A DNA stretch of 64,000 bases, from NCBI GenBank assembly GCA_948567375.1, contig OX419757.1, positions 59,086,001 through 59,150,000 of the forward strand. The letters run 5' to 3'. Positions 43,649 to 54,808 of this stretch are shown piece after piece (the stretch's first letter is position 1; every line of letters begins with the position of its first letter). The stretch comes from Lunularia cruciata (lineage: Eukaryota; Streptophyta; Marchantiopsida; Lunulariales; Lunulariaceae). Under the pieces are notes generated by a model that was not told where the DNA came from, did not search any database, and saw only the letters and a list, made by a program, of their open reading frames with translations. Position numbers and translations under genes: made by a program.

Positions 43649-45233
43649 TATTGTGGAGTTTAATTTCCAACTCAAAAAATATTGGAATCCTTTTTAAATA
43701 GATATCATGTCTACTTGGCTACAGCTGCTAGTTTAATCCAATTACTTTTCAATCCTTCATTGATTCCAAACACAACAATTGAAATGTATAAGCCATGTTC
43801 ATGAACTTTATAAAACTCATAAAATCTACTCAAAGTACAAAGTAAAAATTTCTTCACAAAGTATATGAAGTATAATGTCTTTTTGCTCACTTCCTATTGA
43901 TTTTTAAAAACTCCTTGATTATCAAGAACTATGAACAAGCCTTTCTCTTGTTAGTCCCACTCAAAAGAACTAGCTAGAATCTACTACTTAAAACCTTCTT
44001 TTATGCATTGTCAATCAAATAGAACTCCTCAAAATCCTTCTCACTTCTTCTCATATGTTGATCAAGAACCCTTTATATTAAACTCCACTCTTTCTAATCA
44101 TCCCGTCCAATTGATTAAAAATGTCTTGCTCCTCAAACCCGCTTCCTTGAAATCCTTAAATACTTTTCTCAATCAATCCTCATTTAATCAATTAAAAAAT
44201 CCTGAACCCTCAGACCCTTCTCCTTCAATCTTTATCAATTGATCTGGCAAAAACTCCTCAACCCTCAATCCTTGCCAATTTCCCAAATTTCTTCTCACCT
44301 CATCTCTTGTGATAATCCTCTCAATAATCTCCTTCCCCAAGAACTCCAAGCCCAAGATTAGAAATGCCTTAAAACTCTCACAAGGGGCCTTGCAACCACT
44401 TGACATAAGCCCCAACATGTCAAAAGTCCAATTGTTGTTGTGTGATATGTCCAAGGTGCCAAGCCACAAGTGTCAACCCAAAATACATAGGTTATCAGAT
44501 GGTTTCTGCTATAGAGCTCCAAATGCTACACATGTGGTCTCTATAAAAACCCCTTAAGAAGACCTTTCCAACAAAATCAAGTATGCTCCATTTGGACTAG
44601 TGACCAAGTACATGTCAACCCAAAGTGTCTACTCCACTCTAATGGTTGTGATGTCATGGTATCATCCCAAAGTCCCCAACCCAATGGTGTCTTTAGGTGG
44701 CCATAAATTTTTTTACATAGCTCAAAATGCCACAATTTTGGTCTCTATGGAAATTCTCTAAAGACACTTTGACAAAATTGAGCAAACCCCATTTGGATTT
44801 CTTACCATGGAAATATCAGCCCCAAATGGTTTTCTCCAATCTAATGATTCCCATCACTTCTATTGTTTTCTCTAGTATGATGGTATGCTCCACTATGATG
44901 ATCATGATTTTATGATGTCATCCCAAAGTTCCCAATCCAATGAATTTTTTAGGTGGCTGCAACTTCTACTATAGAGCTCCAAATGCCATGATTTTGGTTT
45001 CTATGAAAGCACTTAAGCATATAGTTTCAATGAGATAAATAAATCACCTTCCTTTGGACCCATAATTATAGAGATATTGATCCCAAAGTATATGTGGAAA
45101 TCCTTCCTCAAGAAGAACTCCTCTTGGCCAAAGGTTACTCCTAACTCAAACATATATTCACTACAAAAACCATATGCAAAATTGATCAAATTGGTTTTCT
45201 TTTTTACAATGAGTAAGTATTCCACTTCATGGT
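43649..45233. mobile_element. Unclassified 1,585-bp insertion with 5-bp target duplication
   Basis: AGTGG flanks it (43644-43648 and 45234-45238), and the sequences outside join to give contiguous family 1 integrase. The insert has no recognised terminal inverted repeats, no TG...CA ends at the strict boundary and no transposase. It contains three diverged repeats (see 44485-45010). It could be a solo LTR of an unrecognised family or a non-autonomous element. Open frames at 44003-44242 (+) and 44188-44469 (-) have no known domain. Confidence 0.7.
44485..45010. repeat. Three diverged internal repeats in the 1,585-bp insertion
   Basis: Blocks of about 60 bp near 44490, 44695 and 44950 share CTATAGAGCTCCAAATGC (or ACATAGCTCAAAATGCC), followed by GGTCTCTAT-type sequence, at spacings of roughly 210 and 250 bp. 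Confidence 0.65.
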
Positions 45234-45238
45234 AGTGG

Positions 45239-46250
45239 ATATATAGCTTTCTTTAGAGTCATTTTTTGTGGAATGGTATATAGACCAATGTATATCAATT
45301 TGTTATTAGATGTATGGTTTGTGACCAAGTTAGAGAGCATCATTTAATGCTCCTACAATACAATTACACACACTGCCTATCATGGGGTTGGGTTATTACT
45401 AGAGTTTGGAATCTTTTAAATCTGTATTTTTGATTGTGAGACATCATTGGTATGTTTTGGTTATGGTAGAGCACTTTTCCAAATGGATTGAGTTGGTGGC
45501 ACTTCTTGACAACTCCAATGAAAAGATAGTTTTATCCTTCTTGGATTGGGTTCTTAGTAATTTTGGTGCACTAGCTAGGATCTTTACTTATCAAGGTATA
45601 AAATTCTTAAGAAATTTTCAAGTCTTGTGTGACAAGGTCTTGATTGACTATTGTACTATCTCTTGAGATCATTAGGCAGATTTTTTAGTAGAGAGAGTGG
45701 TCTAGATAGTGAAGAAAGGATTGTGTATATATGTTTTGTAGAGAAGCCTTTTGGGAGATTTGAATCTACAATTGCCTTGGTTGGCTATGGGCTATTGGTT
45801 TAGCCAACAAGTCTCCTTATTATCCTTCTCTTCTTACTTACTCCATGGACAAGATCTACATTTACCAACAACCATTTTTCATGATATGGTTGTAGTTTTG
45901 GACTTAGATTATCAAGATGTATGAGTGAGTGCATGTTCTCAACCAATAGAGAGCTTTTAGAGCATCATGCCAATGGCCTTTGAGGACTTGGTGATTGCTC
46001 AACATAGGGATACTTTATGGTATGCCATTATTTGAAGAAGAGGTTACAAACCTCTGATCCATTAGTTACATCCAAGTAATTATGGATCTCTACAAAAAAA
46101 TTGCACAAATGACTCTTGATGTGACTACATGCCATACTATCTTGAGAGTACATGCAATTTTTCCTTCTAGAGTCCTTATGTTGGAAGGATGTGATGGTGT
46201 TGTTTGGAAGCATCATGTGTGCAATTGTACACCATGCCACTTCCCAAACA
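45239..46250 (+). pseudogene. Integrase of copy C
   Basis: The frame 45406-45666 keeps YVLVMVEHFSKWIELVALL and FQVLCDKVLID, but the second Asp region reads FTYQGIKF, so the catalytic Asp is Tyr. The Glu region is broken by stops. The Gln codon equivalent to TAG 8252 of copy A is CAA here (GDLVIAQHRD-like, near 45995). Confidence 0.82.
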
Positions 46251-46444
46251 TTGTTGGCATGATGGACCCAAGCTTGGTAGTTGTATGTGCAAGCTTGCGG
46301 TGTATGTTCTGTGACTCTTTGGGTGGAGATGCTACCATGTTGGTGTGTGACAATTATTTGAAAGGATGGCATATGGGATGTTTGACCCTCCCCTCATGGT
46401 GGTCCCTCAAGGCAATAGTTATGTCCTTGATGTACTTGACATAA
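46251..46444 (+). pseudogene. PHD finger of copy C
   Basis: SLRCMFCDSLGGDATMLVCD keeps the first three Cys ligands; the fourth is Tyr (CDNYLKGWHMGC) while His and the sixth ligand remain. A frameshift follows, so the last Cys pair is lost. Confidence 0.82.
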
Positions 46445-46607
46445 TCGTTAGTTCACTCTTTGTATGATATAGATTGTGAACAAGCAACTAATGATAAGGC
46501 TTAATAGCACTCGGCCTCTTGATGTTTGCTCACCATAGGGCATATCACATACTTGAAGTAGATAGCTATTTGGAGTTAAAAGAACCTAACCACCAACTAG
46601 GAGGCAA

Positions 46608-46905
46608 TGGTGTATCTTTGGAGTTCATGTGCAACTTTTTATATGAGTTGTACTTCTATAGTGTATTATGTTGACAACAATGTATGTTGTGTAGCGATGT
46701 ACATACATATGACATTTGTAGCACTAGAGCTAGTTTGCTAGGATGTTGTAATGTTAGTTTTGGTTTTCATGGTATTATAAATAGTTGCTCAAGGACTACT
46801 TAGAGTGGCAACTAGATATAGTATTAGGTCAACTGATCTCACTATTGAAGGTACCATTTGCACCATCAAATAGGCTGTAAAATTAGTTATTAGGGCTGGA
46901 TTCTT
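46608..46905 (+). repeat. 3' LTR (partial) of copy C
   Basis: Begins TGGTGTATC after AGGAGGCAA, shares GTATGTTGTGTAGCGATGTA with copy A and contains a TATTATAAATAG box at about 46771-46782. It extends beyond the point where A and B stop; the right end is uncertain. Confidence 0.6.
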
Positions 46906-48540
46906 GGCAGCTCCAAAGGGAATATATTTTTTACAAGGAGAGAAATTAAGTTATTGGACAACTAGATGAGTTTCAACTATTAATCTTAAACAAAACAAGT
47001 AAATTATTTTGCAAACAATTGCACCATTTAATTTATTGATCTAGTTGAGCCATAACTTGATACATGTGAAAGAAAAAATACACTAAAAGAGTAAAAAAAT
47101 ATTTTAGCACATCTTGTCCATTTAATTATTTATCATTAAATTGTGTAGATTTTCTTAAATAATTGTATAGATTTTATTCCCTTTTTGACAACAATCTGAC
47201 TTGTCATCCATGTTAGATAGAATTTTAGAATACAATGTTCTATTATTAAATCTAATTGATATCAACTACGATCAACTATTTATAGTTTTTATACCTTTCC
47301 CACCAAACGACTCCGGCGACTTGAACACAACTAGGAACAAACTGACTGATGGAGATGGAGTTGAGACGTGGAAAATATCACCAAACGTCGATATGTAAAA
47401 TTGAGATGCCTTCTTCTTGGTTCTACAAGATCATGGTGATTAGATAAGTTCCATAAATGGGTTTGGGCTTCGGTTTTCGGTCGAGTGATGTTCGTGCATT
47501 CTTTTCTCTTTTTGAAATCAGATTGGTCTTTACATCAACACATATATTTAAAACTTTTATATAGATACTCTCATAAGGACTTTCACATACGTTACATTGC
47601 ATGTTAAAGTATATGGACAAATGTGACTTATGGGTTCATATGGATGTCTTTAATTTCTGATCTAAACGAGAACCCCAATATGATCATTTGACTTACATAA
47701 CCTGGTATCATAATCCTAATAAGTAATTTCAAGATTATCACGCTTAACTCTCGAGATGCCCATTCGATCAATTTTGTTGGAATCTCCCAATCCATTTTAA
47801 CGTAGTCTCTTTTTCTCTTTCTTATGAACGTATCGAATAGAGTGACGGGATCAAAAGAAGCCGTGGTTAGAATATCTAATTTATTCAATGGCATATTCTC
47901 ATCATTTATTGAGGTATTTCAGGATATTTATGCTTGGCGTGTTAGTGTCACTAGGGACTAGGGGAGAGCTCGAGACATGTGAAATGGAGAGGATAAAATG
48001 TGATCAACCCTTAGAATTTTACTTTGAAGAAGATCAGCATTTGCTATTGATAGTTTAAAATATAATACATATTGTCTGTCTAAAATATAATATAGATAGT
48101 CTGTCCTAAAAATCATCCGTTATTAATCCAATCTAGGAACTTTAATTCGTTTTCGTGTGTCTACATTCTAACATGCACCATTGATAATGAAGTCAATTTT
48201 CAATGAAAATGTTTCCAATATTTCATCTATTTAATCCGAATAAAAGATGATTATTTGCGTGATGTGATTTTAAGAGTGGAGTAAATTCAAAATTAGTCAG
48301 ACAATCCACTAACAGAGACGTTGGAGTACTGAAAGATTAAAATGGATGCAATTAATCTTTCTATGATACAACGTTTGTATGACATTCTTTTTGGCTCCTG
48401 GAGACTTGGAGAGCCAATCTAACTATGCGCCGTAGTATAGTCGCCACAGCTTTCTTAGTCCGCAGTTGTTGAGACTACATCAAAGATTAGATTAGGTTAG
48501 ATCAAAGAGCCCCGCCCTCCCTCATCCCCAACGATATGTA

Positions 48541-48622
48541 CGAAATCCTTTCCCCTAGTATGCGTGATGTGATCACATCTATGTATCACGTGGAATCCTT
48601 TCCCCTAGTATCACATCTATTT
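48541..48622 (+). repeat. Short direct repeat
   Basis: AATCCTTTCCCCTAGTAT occurs twice, about 50 bp apart, each followed by TCACATCTAT-like sequence. Confidence 0.75.
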
Positions 48623-48654
48623 ATGTACCGGAGTCGAGGCGACCGCATGTGATA

Positions 48655-48711
48655 ACAAGAAAGATTGGAAGACCCATCAAGCCCCACAAGGAAAGATATA
48701 GGGGGTAAAAT
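48655..48711 (+). repeat. Dispersed repeat, copy 1 (about 57 bp)
   Basis: GATTGGAAGACCCATCAAG through GGGGGTAAAATG matches 50560-50617 with few differences; the two copies are about 1.9 kb apart. Confidence 0.7.
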
Positions 48712-50144
48712 GAGAGTCTGCAGATGGCGTTGTAGCAAATAGTAGATTCTCCTTCAATCAAGGGTGATCACCAAATCTACAGTACTTAAGCGTTTCCCGA
48801 ATCTACACTTCTTAAGCGATTAACGAGATCGTGAAAATAAAGCAAAAAGGCGACCACGTAGAACACATGAAGTATGGGATTTAGCATCACGACAAGAGTA
48901 GTCAACTTCTTGACAATGTGAAGACGGGACGCATGTACTTTAGGTGCGATCGAAAAGACTGGTTCAAAACTTGAATACCTTCTGTATATAATATTAGTAT
49001 ATTTTGGTAGAACCGAATTGTTAGATAGAATTACTTTTATTTCCTACTCCACGAATGCTTTCTATGTTATGACTATAATCAGAATTGAAATGTAAGTTCA
49101 ATCTAGCCCGTGTTTGATGTATATCTTATAAAGATCAAAACTTGTAGATAAACATGAACTATTTATTTAATTTGCTAGGCGGTAACACATGCGCGTCTTC
49201 GTTTTTACAATTTTTTTGAATGAAGTTTTCTTTTCACAATAGAGTGCAAGATACGATGGGAGGAAACATCTTTGGGCGAATTTTTTGGAATAAATTGTTG
49301 TAGTTTTCAATATCCAGCACTTGGGTTTCTCATTGCCCTCCATCATTTCAGTCTTATAATTGCAAAGACCATGACTGTTAACAGTATATTTTTAAGATTA
49401 TTAACTGATTTTGGCCAAGTTAGAATTGTACTTGCAAACAAGGTGTTTGGCACTACCTGCAAGGCAAGCATAATCACTAATTAACCCACAGTTATCTCAT
49501 TCATGTAAATAAATGTACTGATGTAAATTCCACATAAGCCTCAAGTAAGCGCCTAACAAACGAGGCATAACTGTGTTGCATGGAACTCGTTATCTCACAA
49601 TGTCTAATAATCAGCTTTCTTGCTTGATTTAAAATTTTATTTATTTTATTTTACTTTTGAAAAAAAACAACTGTTTATAGACCAAATTGTCGTTACACAG
49701 ATAGATTGTCGCATTATCGCAAAGTATCTATCTTCCCTACCAAAACCCTAATTTCTGAGATGTTAAACGAATCATCCAAGAGGGAACAGTATGACGTGGT
49801 GGGATCGCGACTTATATCTCGATGTGACTATGAGAACAGCGACCGAGTGACTTTAAACTACAGTAACTCAATCTGCCTAAACTCGACTATAGGTAAGCAA
49901 GACTGGACCTGTCCAGACCCGCCTTTTCGTCTGCGTCTGTAGTGTGTTCCGTCAAACCTATGTGAGAATCTTCAACGAACAGTGACTGGCTATATTTACC
50001 TGTCGCCTCTAAGATAAGAAGTGGGAAGGGTGTTACGGGGTGACGTGTTCCTGTTTGTAGATAAAGTGGACCTCCTCGTGCCCCCCGGGAATGCTCAAAG
50101 GGTCATTGCATCGCCCGAGAGTCAGGTCCTTTCCACTCAAGTAC

Positions 50145-50176
50145 CACAAAGTTCTCGGGGTAGCGAGAACTTTGTG
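50145..50176. repeat. Perfect 13-bp inverted repeat, 6-nt loop
   Basis: CACAAAGTTCTCG (50145-50157) and CGAGAACTTTGTG (50164-50176) flank GGGTAG. Strong hairpin potential on either strand; no T-tract or neighbouring gene, so role unknown. Confidence 0.85.
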
Positions 50177-50504
50177 TTGGTGTTCCTTCCGAAGGCGACA
50201 GGGCCAATTTAGTCATATTTGACTTCACTTCTAGTTCTTTTCTTCTTCTTGGAAACTCGTGTTTTAGTTTCTTTTTCTTGGAGGTTTCTATCATTGCTCT
50301 AAGGAAATTCGTCAATATTGCTTCCCATCAGTATTAATAAAAATGAGAACTGATAAGGCCTTTTCATGCATGGGGATTTTATAGTTTGAATGATGTACAT
50401 AATGTTGTCTCTGCAAATTTCAAGGTCCCATCTTCATTTTTCCATTATCCAACCTATACTTAAATCCTTTCCTTTCCTCTCCTATCCTATACTATACTTA
50501 AATC

Positions 50505-50706
50505 TACTTCTCATATTACTGTAAGTGAAATAGAAAAACCACTATCGCTAGCGAAAATAGGAAGGATGGGAAGACCTCATCAAGACGTACAAGGAAAAGA
50601 CAAAGGGGGTAAAATGGGGCTAAGCCCCCGATAGCATCGGTAACAACAAACTGCCCTATAGCACCTAAAATATGTAAGCTATGCTACTTCTCATATTACT
50701 GTAAGT
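50505..50706 (+). repeat. 22-bp direct repeat, 180 bp apart
   Basis: TACTTCTCATATTACTGTAA is present at 50505 and 50685, both followed by GT. Between them lies the second copy of the dispersed repeat (50560-50617). Confidence 0.8.
50560..50617 (+). repeat. Dispersed repeat, copy 2
   Basis: GGAAGACCTCATCAAG is replaced here by GGAAGACCTCATCAAGACG, then AAGGGGGTAAAATG; partner of 48655-48711. Confidence 0.7.
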
Positions 50707-51144
50707 TGCAGAAGTTGATCTACTGACGATACGTTCTCGTTTTGATTTATCCGGAATCCATTTGAAAATCTCTATAAAAGGAAAACATGGCATTAGTTCC
50801 TACGCTCTATTGACCTATTGACATAATATACCGTTTATTAGAATTAAATCAATTTTCATTGGTAGAGTAGCTTATGGTGCTTGAATGCATACTGTGGATC
50901 GACAAGGAAGTGTCTCTTGCTAGTGCTTAGATCTGCATGCTTGCATTAAGCCCATGTCTTAAAGGTCAGAGATCCTGCCCGAGTTTCCGCATATGCAGCA
51001 CAGTGAATAGTGTCTTGATGGTTCTTCTATTATCTACTTTACGTACATGCATGTCTTTCCTTTCGGTATTATTGTCTGATTTTCACCAAACATGTTGCAG
51101 GGCGGAACAGACAATTGCCCAGGAGGTTTACTTTCCTATGTAGC

Positions 51145-51187
51145 GATGAACGGTTCCCGGTCATTGTCCCGGTCCCGGTCGCGGTCC
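51145..51187 (+). repeat. Short CCCGGT-rich repeat
   Basis: TCCCGGTCCCGGTCGCGGTCC and an upstream GGTTCCCGG form a GC-rich island in AT-rich DNA. Nothing else identifies it. Confidence 0.5.
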
Positions 51188-54100
51188 AACTAAAATATAT
51201 TTATAGTGGTCTAAATATCTAGAGATATATTTAAACCCTTTCTCGTCACATGAGTGATGGAGTTGTCCTATATGTGTCAGATATTGGCAGCTTGACATAT
51301 ATAGTTTCTTTCTATTTTTTCCACTTTTTTGATAGTGAGTTAATAAACAGTGGGCTTGCTTGGAACTTTTTCCATGACAAATATGAAAGGGTTTCAGAGG
51401 GTATAGCTTGTTTCAGGCTAAAGAACGATTTTTAAACAAACTTCTTTGTTATCAACTATAGGACTGTTAGCTCCTACTTTCGAACACTCCGAAGGCTAAA
51501 TCTTTGTGCATCCCCAAAAACCATAAGTGGGCACAGTATTTCAGTCAAGATCTTAAACTTAAATGTAGATTGTGGAAACATACGACAAAGAGATGGTAGA
51601 GTCAAATCAAACTTGTACGATGGTGACAAGAAAGGCGCAAGAATTACTGGTAAAGGGATCGGAAACACACATGCATATGTTTTTTAATTTCGAGAATTTT
51701 GCGTAGCATGCACAATTTTTACTATTTTAGTGGTATTCTACTATTCTGCGTTTCGGGCAGTTTGGGGCGGATTAGTTTGGACAAATTGCCTTCTCTCCAT
51801 CAATTTGTTGAATAGAGTACGGAGAAGACGTTTTAGTATCAACTTGCTCAACTGAAAGTCCTCGTAAAGAATGAAAATATGAGCTCAATAACATATCCAA
51901 GACCAACGGGAAAAAAATGGGACACAAAGGATGAAAAAGTTCAAAAGATAATTAATTAATAAATAAATAAATAACGAGCTGAAGACCATTGAATAAAGAG
52001 CAAGCCTCCCAACCAAAGAAGAGAAATTTGATTAGCTAAGCCTGTTAAAGAGCTAGTATTGATTTCAATGATAGAGATCTTCTAACTTAGTAAAAAGGTA
52101 TAGAGTTGTCATAAACATGAGGGTATCCTATTTCTCTATGCCTATGTAAACCCAAAAGCTTGTAGTGTTATAAGTCAATGAGACTGTAAATAAATAACAT
52201 ATAAAGTAAGGTAGGTTGGTGAATTGCCATAGTCTCTCTCTTCTTGAAAGTACTTCATGTTATCCATCAAAGACAACTATCAAACTTATAGCAAAATGTA
52301 CAAAGATTTCAAACACTAAGGGTATACAGGTTTATGAAACTAGATGTTGGGTATAGTGGTTCTCCTTGCCCTTGGCTGCAATGGTCACCATTATCTCCCA
52401 TTATATAAATGCTCATACCAAGCTTTGCTTTATAAGGGGTAATACCTACCAATTTCAAGGAGTGTGCATCTTCAATATGTGAAAGTCACAATATCCACTC
52501 TTACTCAATTAGGGGAAGGACCAAGCAGATCCAACTAGCAATCAATATATACTTGAGAAGGTGTAAGTCATAAGATCTATGCCACTATATCTTTAATAGC
52601 TTCTTCCTAAGTAGCTTATTGGACTTTGGTGTACTTTCCTCCTGATGAACACTGAAAAATGTATACATCTTATGTATCAAATATCTGATGTGTCATATGT
52701 GGATTTTTAAGTACAACAATATTGGTAGATCCACAAGTAGAAGAAACCTCAATCAAGGGAGAAGTATGAAACCAACCTTCAAAACCTATGCTTCTTCAAA
52801 GAAAATATCATAACCTTATCAAAAGCAAGCAGTAGAGTGAGGATGCTAGTAAGGATGTAAAATTTATCCACTTTTTTTGAGTTGATTCTTTCTAGAATCT
52901 AGTGAGAAGACAATCATGAATCCAAGGATTGGAATATTGCAAATAGAATTTGTATCATGCTTATCTCTTACCCAAAAGATATCTCCAAGTGTAATTTGTT
53001 TATGCACCATGTGCTAGAAGGAAGAAAAAGGCTAGTATCAAGTATCATCAAGGACAATAACTTAAAAATAATTCTCTCATTCACTCACATATCTCTCAAT
53101 CTTCTCTCAAATTACTCATTTAGATCTAATGCCAAAGTTCCTCTAAAATGTCCTATAATGGAACACTTCACCAATGGTAATATAGAAATTCCTTTCTCAC
53201 ACTCACAATAGAGCGGAGCCTCTAGAGTTAGAGGTTCCTCCAAGATCAACATCACAATAATGGCACTCCCATCTAGATAATATGACTCTTTGCTTATCAA
53301 ATATATGTAATACTAACAAAGTCTCATTCCTCTCACTTACTCCATACTCCAAACTCTAAGGAATGTGTATCTTTCACCTCCTAAACCCCTCTTTATATAC
53401 TCACCGTAGTTATAATAGCTAGCACCTTGGCAACTTGGTACAATCCTTACTTCACCTAAATTACACTAGTAAGGATTTTGAGGTCAATGTGCACTCACAT
53501 TTTGGCCTACATGCCTCTCTTTTGGAAGCTTCCAAGCATATTCTCTAAGAATCTAGGACCTTTTGATTGAAAATTATAATGTGTTTTAGTGTCAAGTCTA
53601 ATTTATCTAAATTAACCAATCTCTACTACCAAAGGTCAACTAACTTGGTCAAGCTAATAATATTTTGACATCTCCAATATACCAAGTCAATTTGACCAAA
53701 TTCCAAGATGGAGATCCTACTCCAATAATCATATATATATGCCCTAAAAGGTACCACTCTAATATAAGATTCTCTTGAACACTCTCATTCTAATCTAATT
53801 TAAAATTCACTAATAAGTCTTATTGAGTTTCCAACAACTAAATATTTGATCTTTCTTCTTATTTAGCCATATTGACCTAATCAAATATACCCCAAACTTA
53901 TCATTGCTAAACTTAGCTATTTATAACTAGCTCAAAATTACCAAAGTACTATACGTAACTAATATGCAACCTATCATGTTATAATATAAGTTAGAATAGG
54001 TAATAAATCTCAAGCTAAACAAAGAGTGATAAAAAAAACTTTGAAATTAAATCATAATAGTTTCTAAGAGACAGTGGCAACTATGTTGCAAGAATTTATG

Positions 54101-54482
54101 AGCTAATAATACAGAACCTTTAAGCACATATGCATGTGCCCAAAAGAACTAATGGTGCCATAGATTCTTGTAGGATGAGACCGGGTCCTCAAAAAATATA
54201 GAAAGAGGTATTTTTGATCTATACCAATCATTTGAGAGCTATGGAAAAGCATACCTGCCCTAATAAAGTAGAATAGACATAATGTATAATATTGTCCAAA
54301 GTACAAAGAGGTGAAAAAAGTACATTTATTGGGGTGGGTAGGTGAGGTATGCTTCTACATAGCTCTCAAATGAGATCTTAAGTATATAGTAGTGTCTTTT
54401 AAGAAATGGCTCTTGGGCTTTCATAAAGATCCCATAAAGGTTTTATGGGAGATCTATGAACCTCCTACAAATTTTTATGGGA

Positions 54483-54796
54483 TGTATAATAGTATTGAGT
54501 TGGCAAAAGCTAATAAGTTAGTAGAATAAGCTAAGAGGATGAAGGAGAGAGGGGGAACTAGTCTAAAACTGTTCTATTAATATCCCACAGATGGAATAAC
54601 TTGTATATTAAGTAAGGGGCTAGTTTAGCTTATATGCTAAGTAGATGGCTACCTTGGCTTGCACTCCATGAAAGATAAATTTTAAAAAGAACCTTTCTTG
54701 GAAAATTATTTGGAGTCTTTTACTTGGCTTCCCTATAAGTGCCAAACCCCAAACTCATATATGAGAGTTCCAATATGACCTTTCTCTCCTTTTACA
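54483..54796 (+). repeat. 5' LTR of plus chromovirus (314 bp)
   Basis: Begins TGTATAATAGTATTGAG and ends CCTTTTACA directly before the PBS. It is shorter than other family 2 LTRs and has lost most of the AAGCTT palindromes. Confidence 0.82.
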
Positions 54797-54797
54797 T

Positions 54798-54808
54798 TGG
54801 TATCAGAG
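54798..54808 (+). other. Primer binding site, initiator-Met type
   Basis: TGGTATCAGAG is a perfect match to the first 11 bases of the common plant site, one base after the LTR end. Confidence 0.88.

Larger units (their letters stand above)
33788..46905 (+). mobile_element. Family 1 copy C, composite, interrupted by three insertions
   Basis: Pieces in order: 33788-33841 (gag, equivalent to A near 2240-2285); 38658-40840 (rest of gag, knuckles, protease, start of methyltransferase); 41537-43648 (methyltransferase remnant, RT, RNase H, integrase start); 45239-46607 (integrase, PHD); 46608-46905 (3' LTR part). Insertions are a chromovirus (33842-38657), a family 3 solo LTR (40841-41536) and an unclassified 1,585-bp segment (43649-45233). 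The 5' part before A 2240 is missing. All domains are heavily mutated. Confidence 0.88.
46906..54482. other. Low-copy intergenic DNA, no supported gene
   Basis: Several open frames of 60-90 codons (for example, 47201-47398, 47628-47894 minus, 49706-49942, 50021-50212) have no recognised domain. The part 47200-51200 differs in texture from the transposons: fewer TAG-rich decayed repeats and more balanced base use, so it may be real intergenic or promoter DNA next to a gene not seen here. Direct repeats and a hairpin are listed separately. Nothing recognised from 51700 to 54482. Confidence 0.5.

Noticed and set aside
49706-49942. 78-codon frame in low-copy DNA as a host gene
   Set aside because: No recognised domain, no neighbouring exon and no start context; not enough to call.
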